A DNA stretch of 7,293 bases from Dehalococcoidia bacterium. Lineage in GTDB: Bacteria; Chloroflexota; Dehalococcoidia; Dehalococcoidales; E44-bin46. Below the pieces are notes generated by a model. It was not told the DNA's origin, searched no databases, and worked only from the letters and a program-made list of their open reading frames with translations. Of the stretch, positions 1 through 5,990 are shown one piece after another (the first letter of the stretch is position 1; each line of letters starts with the position of its first letter). Location: positions 353,861 to 361,153 of the forward strand of contig CP070810.1 in assembly GCA_020343755.1 (NCBI GenBank). Direction: 5' to 3'. The translations under genes and the position numbers were made by a program.

Positions 1-569
1 CTTGCAGCGCCGAGTTCTGGGATGACATGGGAGGCAAGGCAGCGGGCTTCAATGCCACCATGCCACCACCAACTATAGGTATGGACATGGATCCGCCCAG
101 CCAAGCCCTCGTCGACGAGTATAAGGCAAGGTACGCCGATCGCCCCGTCTACCCCCACTTTAACGGGTTCAACGCCTACCAAGGGATATACCACATGAAG
201 GAGGCAGCCGAGCGTGCCGGCGGATTCGAGCCTCTTGCTACTTGGGTTAAAGAGATGGAGAAGACAGACTGGATCATCTGGCGGTATGGTGGATATGAAA
301 GGGATGATGCAGCGGCGCAAGCTGCCGGAGAGGATGCGGATATAAAGTGGCAGTACTACAAGTACTACGGACCGGACCATGCATACACCCACTCCAGCGT
401 GTTAGACCAGACCGGTGAGAATGGACGCCCCGGCGGTATGGTCATGCAGTGGAAGCTGGCGAAGCAGGATCCGCTAGAGAAGACGGTCGGCATCATCCAT
501 CCAGAGAGATGGGCAAACACGGACTTTATCTTCGTACCCTGGATCCCAGAGGAGAAGAGGGGCAAGTAA
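1..569 (+). CDS. LivK-type ABC transporter substrate-binding protein, C-terminal part (5' end outside window)
   Basis: Extracytoplasmic ligand-binding component of a Liv/HAAT-family ABC importer; it would capture the solute and deliver it to the LivH/LivM channel. The frame is open from base 3, so the first ATG (base 27) is internal and the gene is cut by the window edge. About 188 codons are visible, roughly the last half of a usual ~400-residue protein. The visible part has the layout of the C-terminal lobe of a type I periplasmic binding protein: FWDDMGGKAAGFNAT, then SQALVDEYKARYADRPVYPHFN, an alpha-helical stretch with YQGIYHMKEAAERAG, and a C-terminal segment rich in Trp and Tyr. Assignment rests on this pattern and on the position immediately before livHMGF. 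The signal peptide or lipobox cannot be seen. Ligand unknown: family members bind branched-chain amino acids, amides, urea or aromatic acids. Confidence 0.85.
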   Translation, partial: CSAEFWDDMGGKAAGFNATMPPPTIGMDMDPPSQALVDEYKARYADRPVYPHFNGFNAYQGIYHMKEAAERAGGFEPLATWVKEMEKTDWIIWRYGGYERDDAAAQAAGEDADIKWQYYKYYGPDHAYTHSSVLDQTGENGRPGGMVMQWKLAKQDPLEKTVGIIHPERWANTDFIFVPWIPEEKRGK

Positions 570-630
570 CGCCCTGATTCTCAGCAGTCAGCAAAGGCTG
601 ATACAGTTTCCTCTTTGAACAGGAGGTTAT

Positions 631-662
631 AAGAGGGGGTGGGGAAATTTCCACCCCCTCTT
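631..662 (+). terminator. 12-bp perfect hairpin between binding-protein gene and livH
   Basis: AAGAGGGGGTGG (631-642) pairs perfectly with CCACCCCCTCTT (651-662) across an 8-base loop. It lies 61 bases after the binding-protein stop and 41 before livH. There is no T-run immediately after the stem, so it is not a textbook Rho-independent terminator. In transport operons such a hairpin commonly stabilises the 3' end of the abundant binding-protein mRNA, or lets only part of transcription through to the permease genes. That role is inferred here from position. Confidence 0.6.
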
Positions 663-703
663 AACAGGGGAGTAAATTTTCTAGGCAAGGATAAATTAGC
701 AGC

Positions 704-1546
704 ATGGAGCAAATACTCATTCAAGGCGCTCTCCTCAGTGGACTATATGCCCTAATAGCACTGGGCTTCACCATGATATTCGGTGTGGGAGGGGTACTTA
801 ACCTGGCTCATGCCGGATATGTTATGGTTGCCGGTTATATGTTCTACATGGCAACATACATCTTGGGACTTCCCCTGGCTGCCGGTTTCGCAATCGCCAT
901 CAGTGTTAGTAGCGGACTGGCTGTCATGACCTACATGGCTTGGGTGAGACGGTTCCTGTACAACCCCGTCGTGGTTTTCGTCTCCACTCTCATCTTAGCT
1001 TTACTATTGGAGCATATCATGACCCTCGCCTTCTTCAGGGAGAACATAAACGTCCCGCCCATCGTGGCAGGAAATATCCAGATTCTGGGATATTCTTTTT
1101 CCAATAACCTCATCGTGGCATTGATTGCAAGCTGGATATGTATAGCAATAGTGTTACTTTTTGTGAGAAGGACTCACATGGGGCGAGCTATGCGGGCTCT
1201 GGCTATGGACAGGAGGGGGGCAATAATCTCAGGGATAAACCCTGATGTGGTTAATCTGACAACCTGGGCTATATCCGGGGCACTGGCCGGAGTCGCTGGG
1301 ATATTTTATGGTAGCTATACGTTTCTAGTACCCGACATGTGGGTGTTACCACTGATAATGTCCTTTGCCATAGTGGTAATAGGTGGGCTGGGCAGTATTG
1401 AGGGTACCCTCGTCGGAGCCCACATAGTCGGCTTTATGGAAACTGCCACCGTCCTAGCCATTAGCGATAAACTGAGGAGTGTGCCCGGCTTGGTGATTAT
1501 GATTATCGTGCTGGTTCTCCGGCCAAGAGGTCTGTTTGGCAGGTAA
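704..1546 (+). CDS. livH: LivH-type ABC transporter permease
   Basis: Inner-membrane permease of a branched-chain-amino-acid-type (HAAT) ABC importer; it pairs with LivM to form the channel. The 280 residues are hydrophobic throughout, with several membrane segments. Family hallmarks are visible: the N-terminal LYALIALGFTMIFGVGGVLN followed by LAHAGYVMVAGY (about residues 14-45), the cytoplasmic ATPase-coupling stretch around RRTHMGRAMRALAMDR (155-170), IGGLGSIEGTLVGA (226-239), and the terminal RPRGLFGR. Length is near the usual ~290. The ATG at 704 is preceded by a weak AAGGA at 687-691, 12 bases away, so initiation may be modest. It follows the intergenic hairpin and precedes livM by 38 bases, in the same operon. 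Confidence 0.95.
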   Translation: MEQILIQGALLSGLYALIALGFTMIFGVGGVLNLAHAGYVMVAGYMFYMATYILGLPLAAGFAIAISVSSGLAVMTYMAWVRRFLYNPVVVFVSTLILALLLEHIMTLAFFRENINVPPIVAGNIQILGYSFSNNLIVALIASWICIAIVLLFVRRTHMGRAMRALAMDRRGAIISGINPDVVNLTTWAISGALAGVAGIFYGSYTFLVPDMWVLPLIMSFAIVVIGGLGSIEGTLVGAHIVGFMETATVLAISDKLRSVPGLVIMIIVLVLRPRGLFGR

Positions 1547-1572
1547 GCAATTGTGAAAAAATACCTTAAAGT

Positions 1573-1577
1573 GAGGA
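1573..1577 (+). promoter_or_regulatory. Ribosome binding site that fixes the TTG start of livM
   Basis: GAGGA lies seven bases before a TTG at 1585. An in-frame TAA at 1567-1569 excludes any start further upstream. The next in-frame ATG is 14 codons inside the first membrane segment. The site therefore supports TTG as the start. Confidence 0.65.
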
Positions 1578-1584
1578 TATAACC

Positions 1585-2553
1585 TTGATTAGAAGATTAC
1601 GCTGGTGGCTAATTGCTATCGCGGTAATGTGTGTCCTGCCGCTGTTCGTCCCCATGAGCATTACCAGGCTTCTTGTCATGGCTGCCTACCTGGCGATTTT
1701 TGCCATGAGCTGGGACATGATGTCAGGGTATACTGGCTATGTCAGTTTCGGCCACCCCTTTTTAATTGGCGTAGCCGCCTATGTTAGCGCCTTTTTATCT
1801 CACCAGGAAGGCTTCCAGCCGCCACATATCGTTCTGCCACTTTATATAACTATACCCCTGGGTGTAGCCGCCGCGGTGGGAGGGGGAATGCTCTTCTTCC
1901 TCCCCAGCATGAGGGTAAGAGGTCCCTACTTTAGCCTGGTCAGCCTCGCCTTTATGGAGATATTGCATCGCTTGATAATAGCCATACGCCCGGAGTACAC
2001 CGGTGGAGATAGAGGGCTGCCTGCCCTACCAGCGGTAGTTACGGGCGCAGTTCCCAACTATTACCTTGCCCTTGGACTTATGTTTGCCGTTGCCATTGGC
2101 TTGTGGTTTGTGACAAGGTCTGATGTAGGCTACGTGCTAAAGACGATACGTATGGATGAGGATGTGGTAGAAGCCAGTGGTATCAGTACCTATAAGTTTA
2201 AGCGTTTCGCCTTTATTCTGAGCGCAGCGACAGCAGGACTGGGAGGAGTCTTCTACACCCACTATCTGCAATCATTAGGCCCGCGATGGGCTTTCAGCGC
2301 TACCTTTCTCCTTGATATAATAATTGCAGCAGTGATTGGCGGTATGGGCACTATTACCGGACCAATATTTGGTGGCTACTTCCTGACCTTTATCCTGGAG
2401 TATCTGCGCCCCTATCTCTTTGGGCAGTGGAGGCTGTTTGCTTATGCCCTGGCAGCAATATTTATTGTTATTTATAGACCAAAGGGGTTTTACGGTATAG
2501 CTCAGGATGTAAGAGGTTGGTTTCAGAGAAGAAGGATAAGAGGTGAGGTATGA
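1585..2553 (+). CDS. livM: LivM-type ABC transporter permease
   Basis: Second inner-membrane permease of the Liv-type importer, the partner of LivH. The 322-residue protein starts with TTG (see the ribosome binding site) and has several membrane segments. LivM-specific motifs are GYTGYVSFGHP (48-58), MRVRGPYFSLVSLAF (109-123), the TGGDRGLP extracytoplasmic loop (139-146), the EASGISTYKFKRFAF coupling region (196-210), IGGMGTITGPIFGG (251-264) and RPKGFYG near the end (298-304). A basic tail, GWFQRRRIRG, closes the protein. Its stop overlaps the livG start in an ATGA (2550-2553), so the two genes are probably translationally coupled. The livG ribosome binding site, GAGGTG, lies inside the last codons of livM. 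Confidence 0.95.
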   Translation: MIRRLRWWLIAIAVMCVLPLFVPMSITRLLVMAAYLAIFAMSWDMMSGYTGYVSFGHPFLIGVAAYVSAFLSHQEGFQPPHIVLPLYITIPLGVAAAVGGGMLFFLPSMRVRGPYFSLVSLAFMEILHRLIIAIRPEYTGGDRGLPALPAVVTGAVPNYYLALGLMFAVAIGLWFVTRSDVGYVLKTIRMDEDVVEASGISTYKFKRFAFILSAATAGLGGVFYTHYLQSLGPRWAFSATFLLDIIIAAVIGGMGTITGPIFGGYFLTFILEYLRPYLFGQWRLFAYALAAIFIVIYRPKGFYGIAQDVRGWFQRRRIRGEV

Positions 2554-3281
2554 CTAAGCTACTTGAGGTGCAGGGCGTTACCAAGAAGTTCGGCGGGCTG
2601 GTAGCCCTTAATGATCTGAGCTTCTATGTGGAGGAGGGAGAGGTCCTTGGTCTTATGGGACCGAACGGCTCGGGCAAGACCACTATTTTTAACACAATTA
2701 TGGGAGACTTTCCCCCCGATTCCGGTAGAATACTCTTTAAAGGGGAGGATATCACGAAGCTACCCACTTACCATAGGGTGAGGATGGGCATTGCACGGAC
2801 ATACCAGGTGCCAAGACCACTCAAGGAAGTGACCATCTTTGACGACGTCCGGGTGAGCACTGTATCACCTAGCATAATTAGGTGCTTAACCGGAAAAGTA
2901 ACGGCACATGATGCGGTGATAAAGAAGATCCTGGAAGATGTCGGTCTTAGTGGGCGCTTTTCAATGTACCCTCATGAGCTGACCATGGGAGACCTCCGCC
3001 GGGTAGAGTTAGCCAAGGCGTTAGCGACTAACCCCAGAATCGTTTTGCTCGATGAGATCTTTGCCGGATTGACAGTGGCAGAAATTGAGGAAATAGATAA
3101 ACTATTAAGACGGAAAAGGGAACAGGAAGGCTTAGACTTCGTCGTTGTCAGCCATGACCTGAAGGCTTTAGCCCCCTTAGTGGATAGGGTGGTGGTTATT
3201 GATTTTGGTCAGTTCATCGCTGAAGGGCCCTTTGACCAAATCGTTAATGATGAAAAGGTTAAAGAGGCATATTTCGGATAA
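2550..3281 (+). CDS. livG: LivG-type ABC transporter ATP-binding protein with atypical signature motif
   Basis: Cytoplasmic ATPase subunit that, with LivF, drives the LivHM permease. It has 243 residues. Walker A is GPNGSGKTT (37-45), the Q-loop is at Q86 in RTYQVPRP, Walker B is IVLLDE (164-169) with catalytic Glu169, and the switch His is H202 in VVSHD. The C-terminal end, KVKEAYFG, is typical of LivG. The ABC signature, usually LSGGQ or a LivG variant such as LSYGQ, reads LTMGD (144-148): the second Gly is kept, Ser is replaced by Thr and Gln by Asp. The residue after the catalytic Glu is Ile rather than the common Pro. All else is intact and the frame is undamaged, so I regard it as functional. 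The ATG overlaps the livM stop by four bases. Confidence 0.94.
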   Translation: MTKLLEVQGVTKKFGGLVALNDLSFYVEEGEVLGLMGPNGSGKTTIFNTIMGDFPPDSGRILFKGEDITKLPTYHRVRMGIARTYQVPRPLKEVTIFDDVRVSTVSPSIIRCLTGKVTAHDAVIKKILEDVGLSGRFSMYPHELTMGDLRRVELAKALATNPRIVLLDEIFAGLTVAEIEEIDKLLRRKREQEGLDFVVVSHDLKALAPLVDRVVVIDFGQFIAEGPFDQIVNDEKVKEAYFG

Positions 3282-3306
3282 TTAAGGTAAAAGGTGAGAT
3301 GTAGCC

Positions 3307-4008
3307 ATGGCTTTTTTAGAAGTTAAGAATCTGGAAGCCTACTATGGGAAGGCTCAAGCCTTAAAGGGTGTTTCCTTTAGCGTGGAAAAGGGGGAATGCA
3401 TCGGCATAGTTGGTCCCAATGGTGCTGGGAAGTCAACACTGCTAGATTCTATCATTGGGCTGACCCATTGGCGAGGTCAGATTACCTTTGACGGTGTAGA
3501 CCTGCATGGATTACCCCCAAGAAAGATAATTAAGTTAGGAATCGGCTACGCCCCGGAGAGGGGGAACCTCTTCCCCTTTATGAACGTCAAAGACAATCTG
3601 TTAGTTGGCGCTTACCTAGCGCGGGAGAAGATAGGTGAAAATTTTAGAGCGGTATTTGAAATGCTCTCCCTTCTTGACGAACGCCAGAAGCAGCAAGCTG
3701 GCACATTAAGCGGGGGGGAACGGCAAATGCTGTCGTTGGGGAGAGCCTGGATGTCAGACCCCAGACTACTATTACTGGATGAGCCAACCTTAGGTCTTGC
3801 CCCTATTATAATTTCTAAGATAGCCGTTACCATAGAGGATTTGAAGAACAGAGGAGCTACTATTATCATCGCTGAGCAGAATGTGAGTTTTACCGCAGCC
3901 CATGCGGAGAGGCTCTATCTCTTGGAGAGGGGAACGTTAACCATGGGAGGCACCCCCGAAGAGCTGAAGGGAGAAGAATACGTTAGGAAAACATACTTTG
4001 GCATCTAA
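3307..4008 (+). CDS. livF: LivF-type ABC transporter ATP-binding protein
   Basis: Second ATPase of the Liv importer, expected to pair with LivG. It has 233 residues. Walker A is GPNGAGKST (36-44). The Q-loop position carries Glu84 in GYAPERGNLFP, as is normal for LivF (VPEGR type). The ABC signature is canonical, LSGGE (134-138), and Walker B is LLLLDEP (154-160). The switch-His position is replaced by IIAEQN (187-192), again a LivF feature. The C-terminal GEEYVRKTYFGI matches the family ending. An AAGGTGA ribosome binding site (3291-3297) sits nine bases before the ATG. This is the last gene of the operon; a convergent gene begins its 3' end 108 bases further on. Confidence 0.95.
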   Translation: MAFLEVKNLEAYYGKAQALKGVSFSVEKGECIGIVGPNGAGKSTLLDSIIGLTHWRGQITFDGVDLHGLPPRKIIKLGIGYAPERGNLFPFMNVKDNLLVGAYLAREKIGENFRAVFEMLSLLDERQKQQAGTLSGGERQMLSLGRAWMSDPRLLLLDEPTLGLAPIIISKIAVTIEDLKNRGATIIIAEQNVSFTAAHAERLYLLERGTLTMGGTPEELKGEEYVRKTYFGI

Positions 4009-4030
4009 ATGCCAGATGTTGAGGAACTGA

Positions 4031-4060
4031 TGGCGGTAAACCCAGGTATTCCGGCCGCCA
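4031..4060. terminator. Weak inverted repeat between convergent livF and SDR genes
   Basis: TGGCGG (4031-4036) and CCGCCA (4055-4060) could form a 6-bp GC-rich stem with an 18-base loop. It lies in the only gap between two convergent genes, where a bidirectional terminator would be expected. No T-run follows on either strand, so the call is tentative. Confidence 0.25.
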
Positions 4061-4116
4061 ACCATCAAGAATAATCAGCTTAATGCCCTAGGACTATTTC
4101 TCTTTGGCGCTACTTT

Positions 4117-4896
4117 TTATCTTGCTATATAACCTCCATCGGCTACAAATTCTCCCCCGGTAACCCATCTGGACTCGTCAGAAGCAAGATACAAGCTGAT
4201 ATAAGCAATATCAATTGGTTCCCCGATACGGCCAATTGGATGCATTTTGCCTACTTTTTCAAAATACTGCTCTGGTGTCAATCCTGAATCTTGAGCCTCC
4301 TTTTCCGTAAGCTCGGTATGAATATAACCAGGATGCACGGAATTGACCCGAATGTTATACCCGGCTTGGGCACAAGAAAGCGCTACTGATTTAGTAAGGG
4401 ACCTTACCGCCCCTTTGGAGGCACAATATGCTGGCAACTCTGCCTCGCCTACCATGGCATCAATGGACGATATATTTATTATTGAACATAGCTCACCATT
4501 ATTCTTCATGGTCTCAATTGCATATTTTGTACCCAAGAAAACCCCAGTTGAGTTTATATCCATTACCAAATTCCATTCATCAAGGGAAGTATCCTCTATT
4601 GTTTTCGCTAATGAAACGCCAGCATTATTCACCAGGATGTTCAGCTTGCCATATTCTCTAATAACTTCATTGATTACCTCTCTCCATTCACTCTCTTTGG
4701 TTACATCAAGCTTAATAAAAGTAGCCTCTCCGCCCTCCTTTTTGATGCTTTCAGCCAAGGCTGTTCCTTCAGCCACCTTCCTCCTTGTAGTAATTACGAC
4801 TTTAGCTCCTTCTTTAGCAAACAGCTGAGCATGTGCCCTCCCAATACCGGAGGCACCCCCAGTTATCATGGCAACCTTACCCTTTAATCTTCCCAT
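4117..4896 (-). CDS. Classical short-chain dehydrogenase/reductase (SDR)
   Basis: Cytosolic NAD(P)-dependent oxidoreductase with a complete Rossmann fold, 259 residues, the usual length for classical SDRs. The cofactor-binding glycine motif is TGGASGIG (12-19), followed by LDV (63-65, Asp64) and NNAG (90-93). The catalytic tetrad is Asn115, Ser144, Tyr157 and Lys161 (the last two in YCASK), with the normal 13- and 4-residue spacing. The second beta strand ends in TTRRK (36-40) with no acidic residue, which favours NADP(H). The PG-YIHTEL region (189-196) and the C-terminal VTGGEFVADGG are typical. Substrate cannot be deduced; FabG-like, hydroxyacyl-CoA and alcohol dehydrogenases all share these features. 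The start has a strong ribosome binding site. The gene is convergent with livF and is more AT-rich than its neighbours. No operon partner is seen on its strand. Confidence 0.93.
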   Translation of the reverse strand: MGRLKGKVAMITGGASGIGRAHAQLFAKEGAKVVITTRRKVAEGTALAESIKKEGGEATFIKLDVTKESEWREVINEVIREYGKLNILVNNAGVSLAKTIEDTSLDEWNLVMDINSTGVFLGTKYAIETMKNNGELCSIINISSIDAMVGEAELPAYCASKGAVRSLTKSVALSCAQAGYNIRVNSVHPGYIHTELTEKEAQDSGLTPEQYFEKVGKMHPIGRIGEPIDIAYISLYLASDESRWVTGGEFVADGGYIAR

Positions 4897-4905
4897 CTTC
4901 TATAG

Positions 4906-4913
4906 CACCTCCT
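4906..4913 (-). promoter_or_regulatory. Strong ribosome binding site of the SDR gene
   Basis: On the - strand AGGAGGTG lies nine bases before the ATG at 4896. It is the strongest Shine-Dalgarno match in the window and supports this start. I do not see a convincing -35/-10 pair upstream. Confidence 0.75.
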
Positions 4914-4980
4914 GATTTCTCTTGCTTTTCAATGGCTAACACTAGGCGCCAATTTGCTATCTAGCCGACCGAGAGGATAC

Positions 4981-5021
4981 AGCCAGCGGTCGGATTTGAA
5001 CCGACGACCGCGGTTTACGAA
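4981..5021 (-). other. 3' half of a tRNA-Thr(CGU) gene; candidate attachment site of an integrated element
   Basis: Read on the - strand, these 41 bases contain, in order, an anticodon loop TTCGTAA (anticodon CGU, threonine), the 3' anticodon-stem strand ACCGC, variable loop GGTC, a perfect T arm (GTCGG, loop TTCAAAT, CCGAC), the 3' acceptor strand CGCTGGC and discriminator T. CCA is not encoded. The expected 5' half (acceptor GCCAGCG, D arm, stem GCGGT) is absent: the bases before the loop do not pair with it. A tRNA 3' half starting sharply at the anticodon loop is the usual footprint of tyrosine-recombinase integration, where the complete tRNA is kept at the other end of the element. With this orientation the element would lie to the right (above 5021), with an intact tRNA-Thr beyond the window. 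No integrase is visible. Simple decay of a tRNA gene is the alternative. Confidence 0.6.
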
Positions 5022-5055
5022 TTCTGGGCCCGACGCCCTACCCAGCCACCTGCTG

Positions 5056-5115
5056 CCACCAGATAGTATAACGACCCATCTGGTCTAGCGTCAAGCTCTA
5101 GTTTATATCTGGTGG
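5056..5115. repeat. 10-bp perfect inverted repeat with a competing 7-bp inner arm
   Basis: CCACCAGATA (5056-5065) is the exact reverse complement of TATCTGGTGG (5106-5115), with 40 bases between. Inside the spacer ATCTGGT (5078-5084) can also pair with ACCAGAT (5058-5064), so two alternative hairpins are possible. The right arm overlaps the end of the SIR2-like remnant. Function unknown; the site lies between the tRNA fragment and that remnant. Confidence 0.5.
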
Positions 5116-5510
5116 TCTCCCTCCGTGCCAGGGCGTAACAACACCACTGACTCACCGAGCTGCTTTGGTAGGTCTTCTAGACCATCAGGGAACTCGGTAA
5201 ATGTGGTCGCTTGCTTTTCTTGCTGTTCACAAGATACCTTGGTTGCTGTACCTCTTAGTTCATTGTCATGTTTGCGGCACAGAATCACACGCTCAAAGCC
5301 CCGGCTTGATAGGTGACCAGTCCTAAAGAGAGCACGCGCATGGAAATCTATATACGGAAATGAAAACCCAACAAATATGAGTTTTCGGGCTCGCCTGAGT
5401 TGATCCCAAGCAAAACGCCATAGCTTCTTATAGTATCTAGCTCTATAGTCTTGTTGAAAGTCTATAGTTATCTCTTGCTTAAAAAACGTCGGACCGATTA
5501 TCTCTGGTTG
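5103..5510 (-). pseudogene. C-terminal remnant of a SIR2-like domain protein
   Basis: The - strand is open for 135 codons between a TAA at 5511-5513 and the TAA at 5103-5105. It has no ATG, GTG or TTG start until a GTG at 5288, well inside the conserved part, so the gene is 5'-truncated. The peptide begins QPEIIGPTFFK, continues with RARYYKKLWRFAWDQLRRA and then KLIFVGFSFPYIDFHARALF. This order (PPT-like motif, Trp-containing helix, hydrophobic strand with a GxSxPxxDxHAR motif) is the C-terminal signature I know from SIR2-like (SIR2_2-type) proteins, several of which are NAD-degrading antiphage effectors. The NAD-binding N-terminal part is missing; upstream sequence is a different gene fragment in another frame. 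The remaining ~60 residues (from VILCRKHDN) are less distinctive. Identification is by motif recall, not by search. Confidence 0.62.
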
Positions 5511-5521
5511 TTACTGTAAGA

Positions 5522-5542
5522 AGGAGAGCCTGCAGCTCTCCT
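5522..5542. repeat. 8-bp perfect hairpin at the junction of two gene remnants
   Basis: AGGAGAGC (5522-5529) pairs perfectly with GCTCTCCT (5535-5542) around CTGCA. On the - strand it is followed by TCTT, a poor T-tract, so it might end transcription coming from the hdrA side. It sits just upstream of the SIR2-like fragment and just past the last recognisable URO-D residues, so it could equally mark a deletion or insertion scar. Confidence 0.4.
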
Positions 5543-5569
5543 GGTCATAAGCTCCCGTAAGCGTGTCAA

Positions 5570-5902
5570 TTCCCAGGCTTTTCCCAACTCACCGGTAATG
5601 ACTTAGGTCATGGGTGTGGGGCTCCAAGCCTCAGCGACGTCAACCCCGGTTTCCAAGAAAAGTGGGATCAGCCTCCTCATCTCACCGTCAGCATGAACCT
5701 GCGTAAGCTTGCCTTTGGAATGAAGATAGTCTAACGCCTCCCTTTCCTTGTTAGGAGAGAAATGCTCTCGGGCTTTTATCGTTCCCTGGCTATTCCGCAA
5801 GTTTGACGAAGAGCTGCCAATAATCATAGCCTTGTGCTTGAGGTTTGACTTGCGCTGACAATAGACGCTCTTCTCGGGCTGCCTAAACTGGGACTTCCCC
5901 AT
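5570..5902 (-). pseudogene. Fragment of a uroporphyrinogen-decarboxylase (URO-D)-family protein, with in-frame stops
   Basis: From the ATG at 5902 a 99-codon frame runs to a TAA at 5603-5605. Residues about 54-99 read EALDYLHSKGKLTQVHADGE, then MRRLIPLFLETGVDVAEAWS and PTP. This closely resembles the C-terminal barrel strands of URO-D superfamily proteins (HCCGN/HxDG strand, then LxPLxxETGxDxxEAxTPxP). These include corrinoid methyltransferases such as MtaA and CmuA as well as HemE. Directly after the stop, in the same frame, VITGELGKAWE continues the expected family pattern, which indicates a nonsense mutation rather than a natural end. A second in-frame stop, TAG at 5906-5908, lies two codons before the ATG. 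A full URO-D protein is about 340 residues, so most of the gene is missing. The first ~45 residues are not recognisable. It follows mvhD on the same strand and may once have been in that operon. Confidence 0.55.
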
Positions 5903-5990
5903 GGGCTACTCGGAATTCGGATACTCCATCTCAGGTCCCAGTAGCCCCACCTCGGAGAATACCGGGTAACTGAACCTAGTTACCACTCTT

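Noticed and set aside
4343..4828. A 161-codon + strand reading frame
   Set aside because: It lies entirely antisense to the SDR gene, whose motifs are all intact, and its translation resembles no family I know.
4981..5057. A complete 77-base tRNA gene on the - strand
   Set aside because: The 5' portion has GGTAG resembling a D loop, but the acceptor strand GGCAGCA mismatches CGCTGGC at two positions, no D stem forms, no anticodon stem pairs with ACCGC, and the loop is seven bases too far from the D-like part. Only the 3' half is convincing.
5103..5288. A short 61-codon - strand gene starting at GTG 5288
   Set aside because: The same frame extends upstream to 5510 with recognisable SIR2-like sequence, so this is only the end of a larger remnant.
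5125..5316. A 63-codon + strand reading frame
   Set aside because: It is antisense to the SIR2-like remnant, is of low complexity (Ser, Arg and Cys rich), and has no good ribosome binding site.
5965..5984. Terminator after mvhD (GGTAAC/GTTACC)
   Set aside because: The stem is only 6 bp and AT-containing, with no T-run after it on the - strand.
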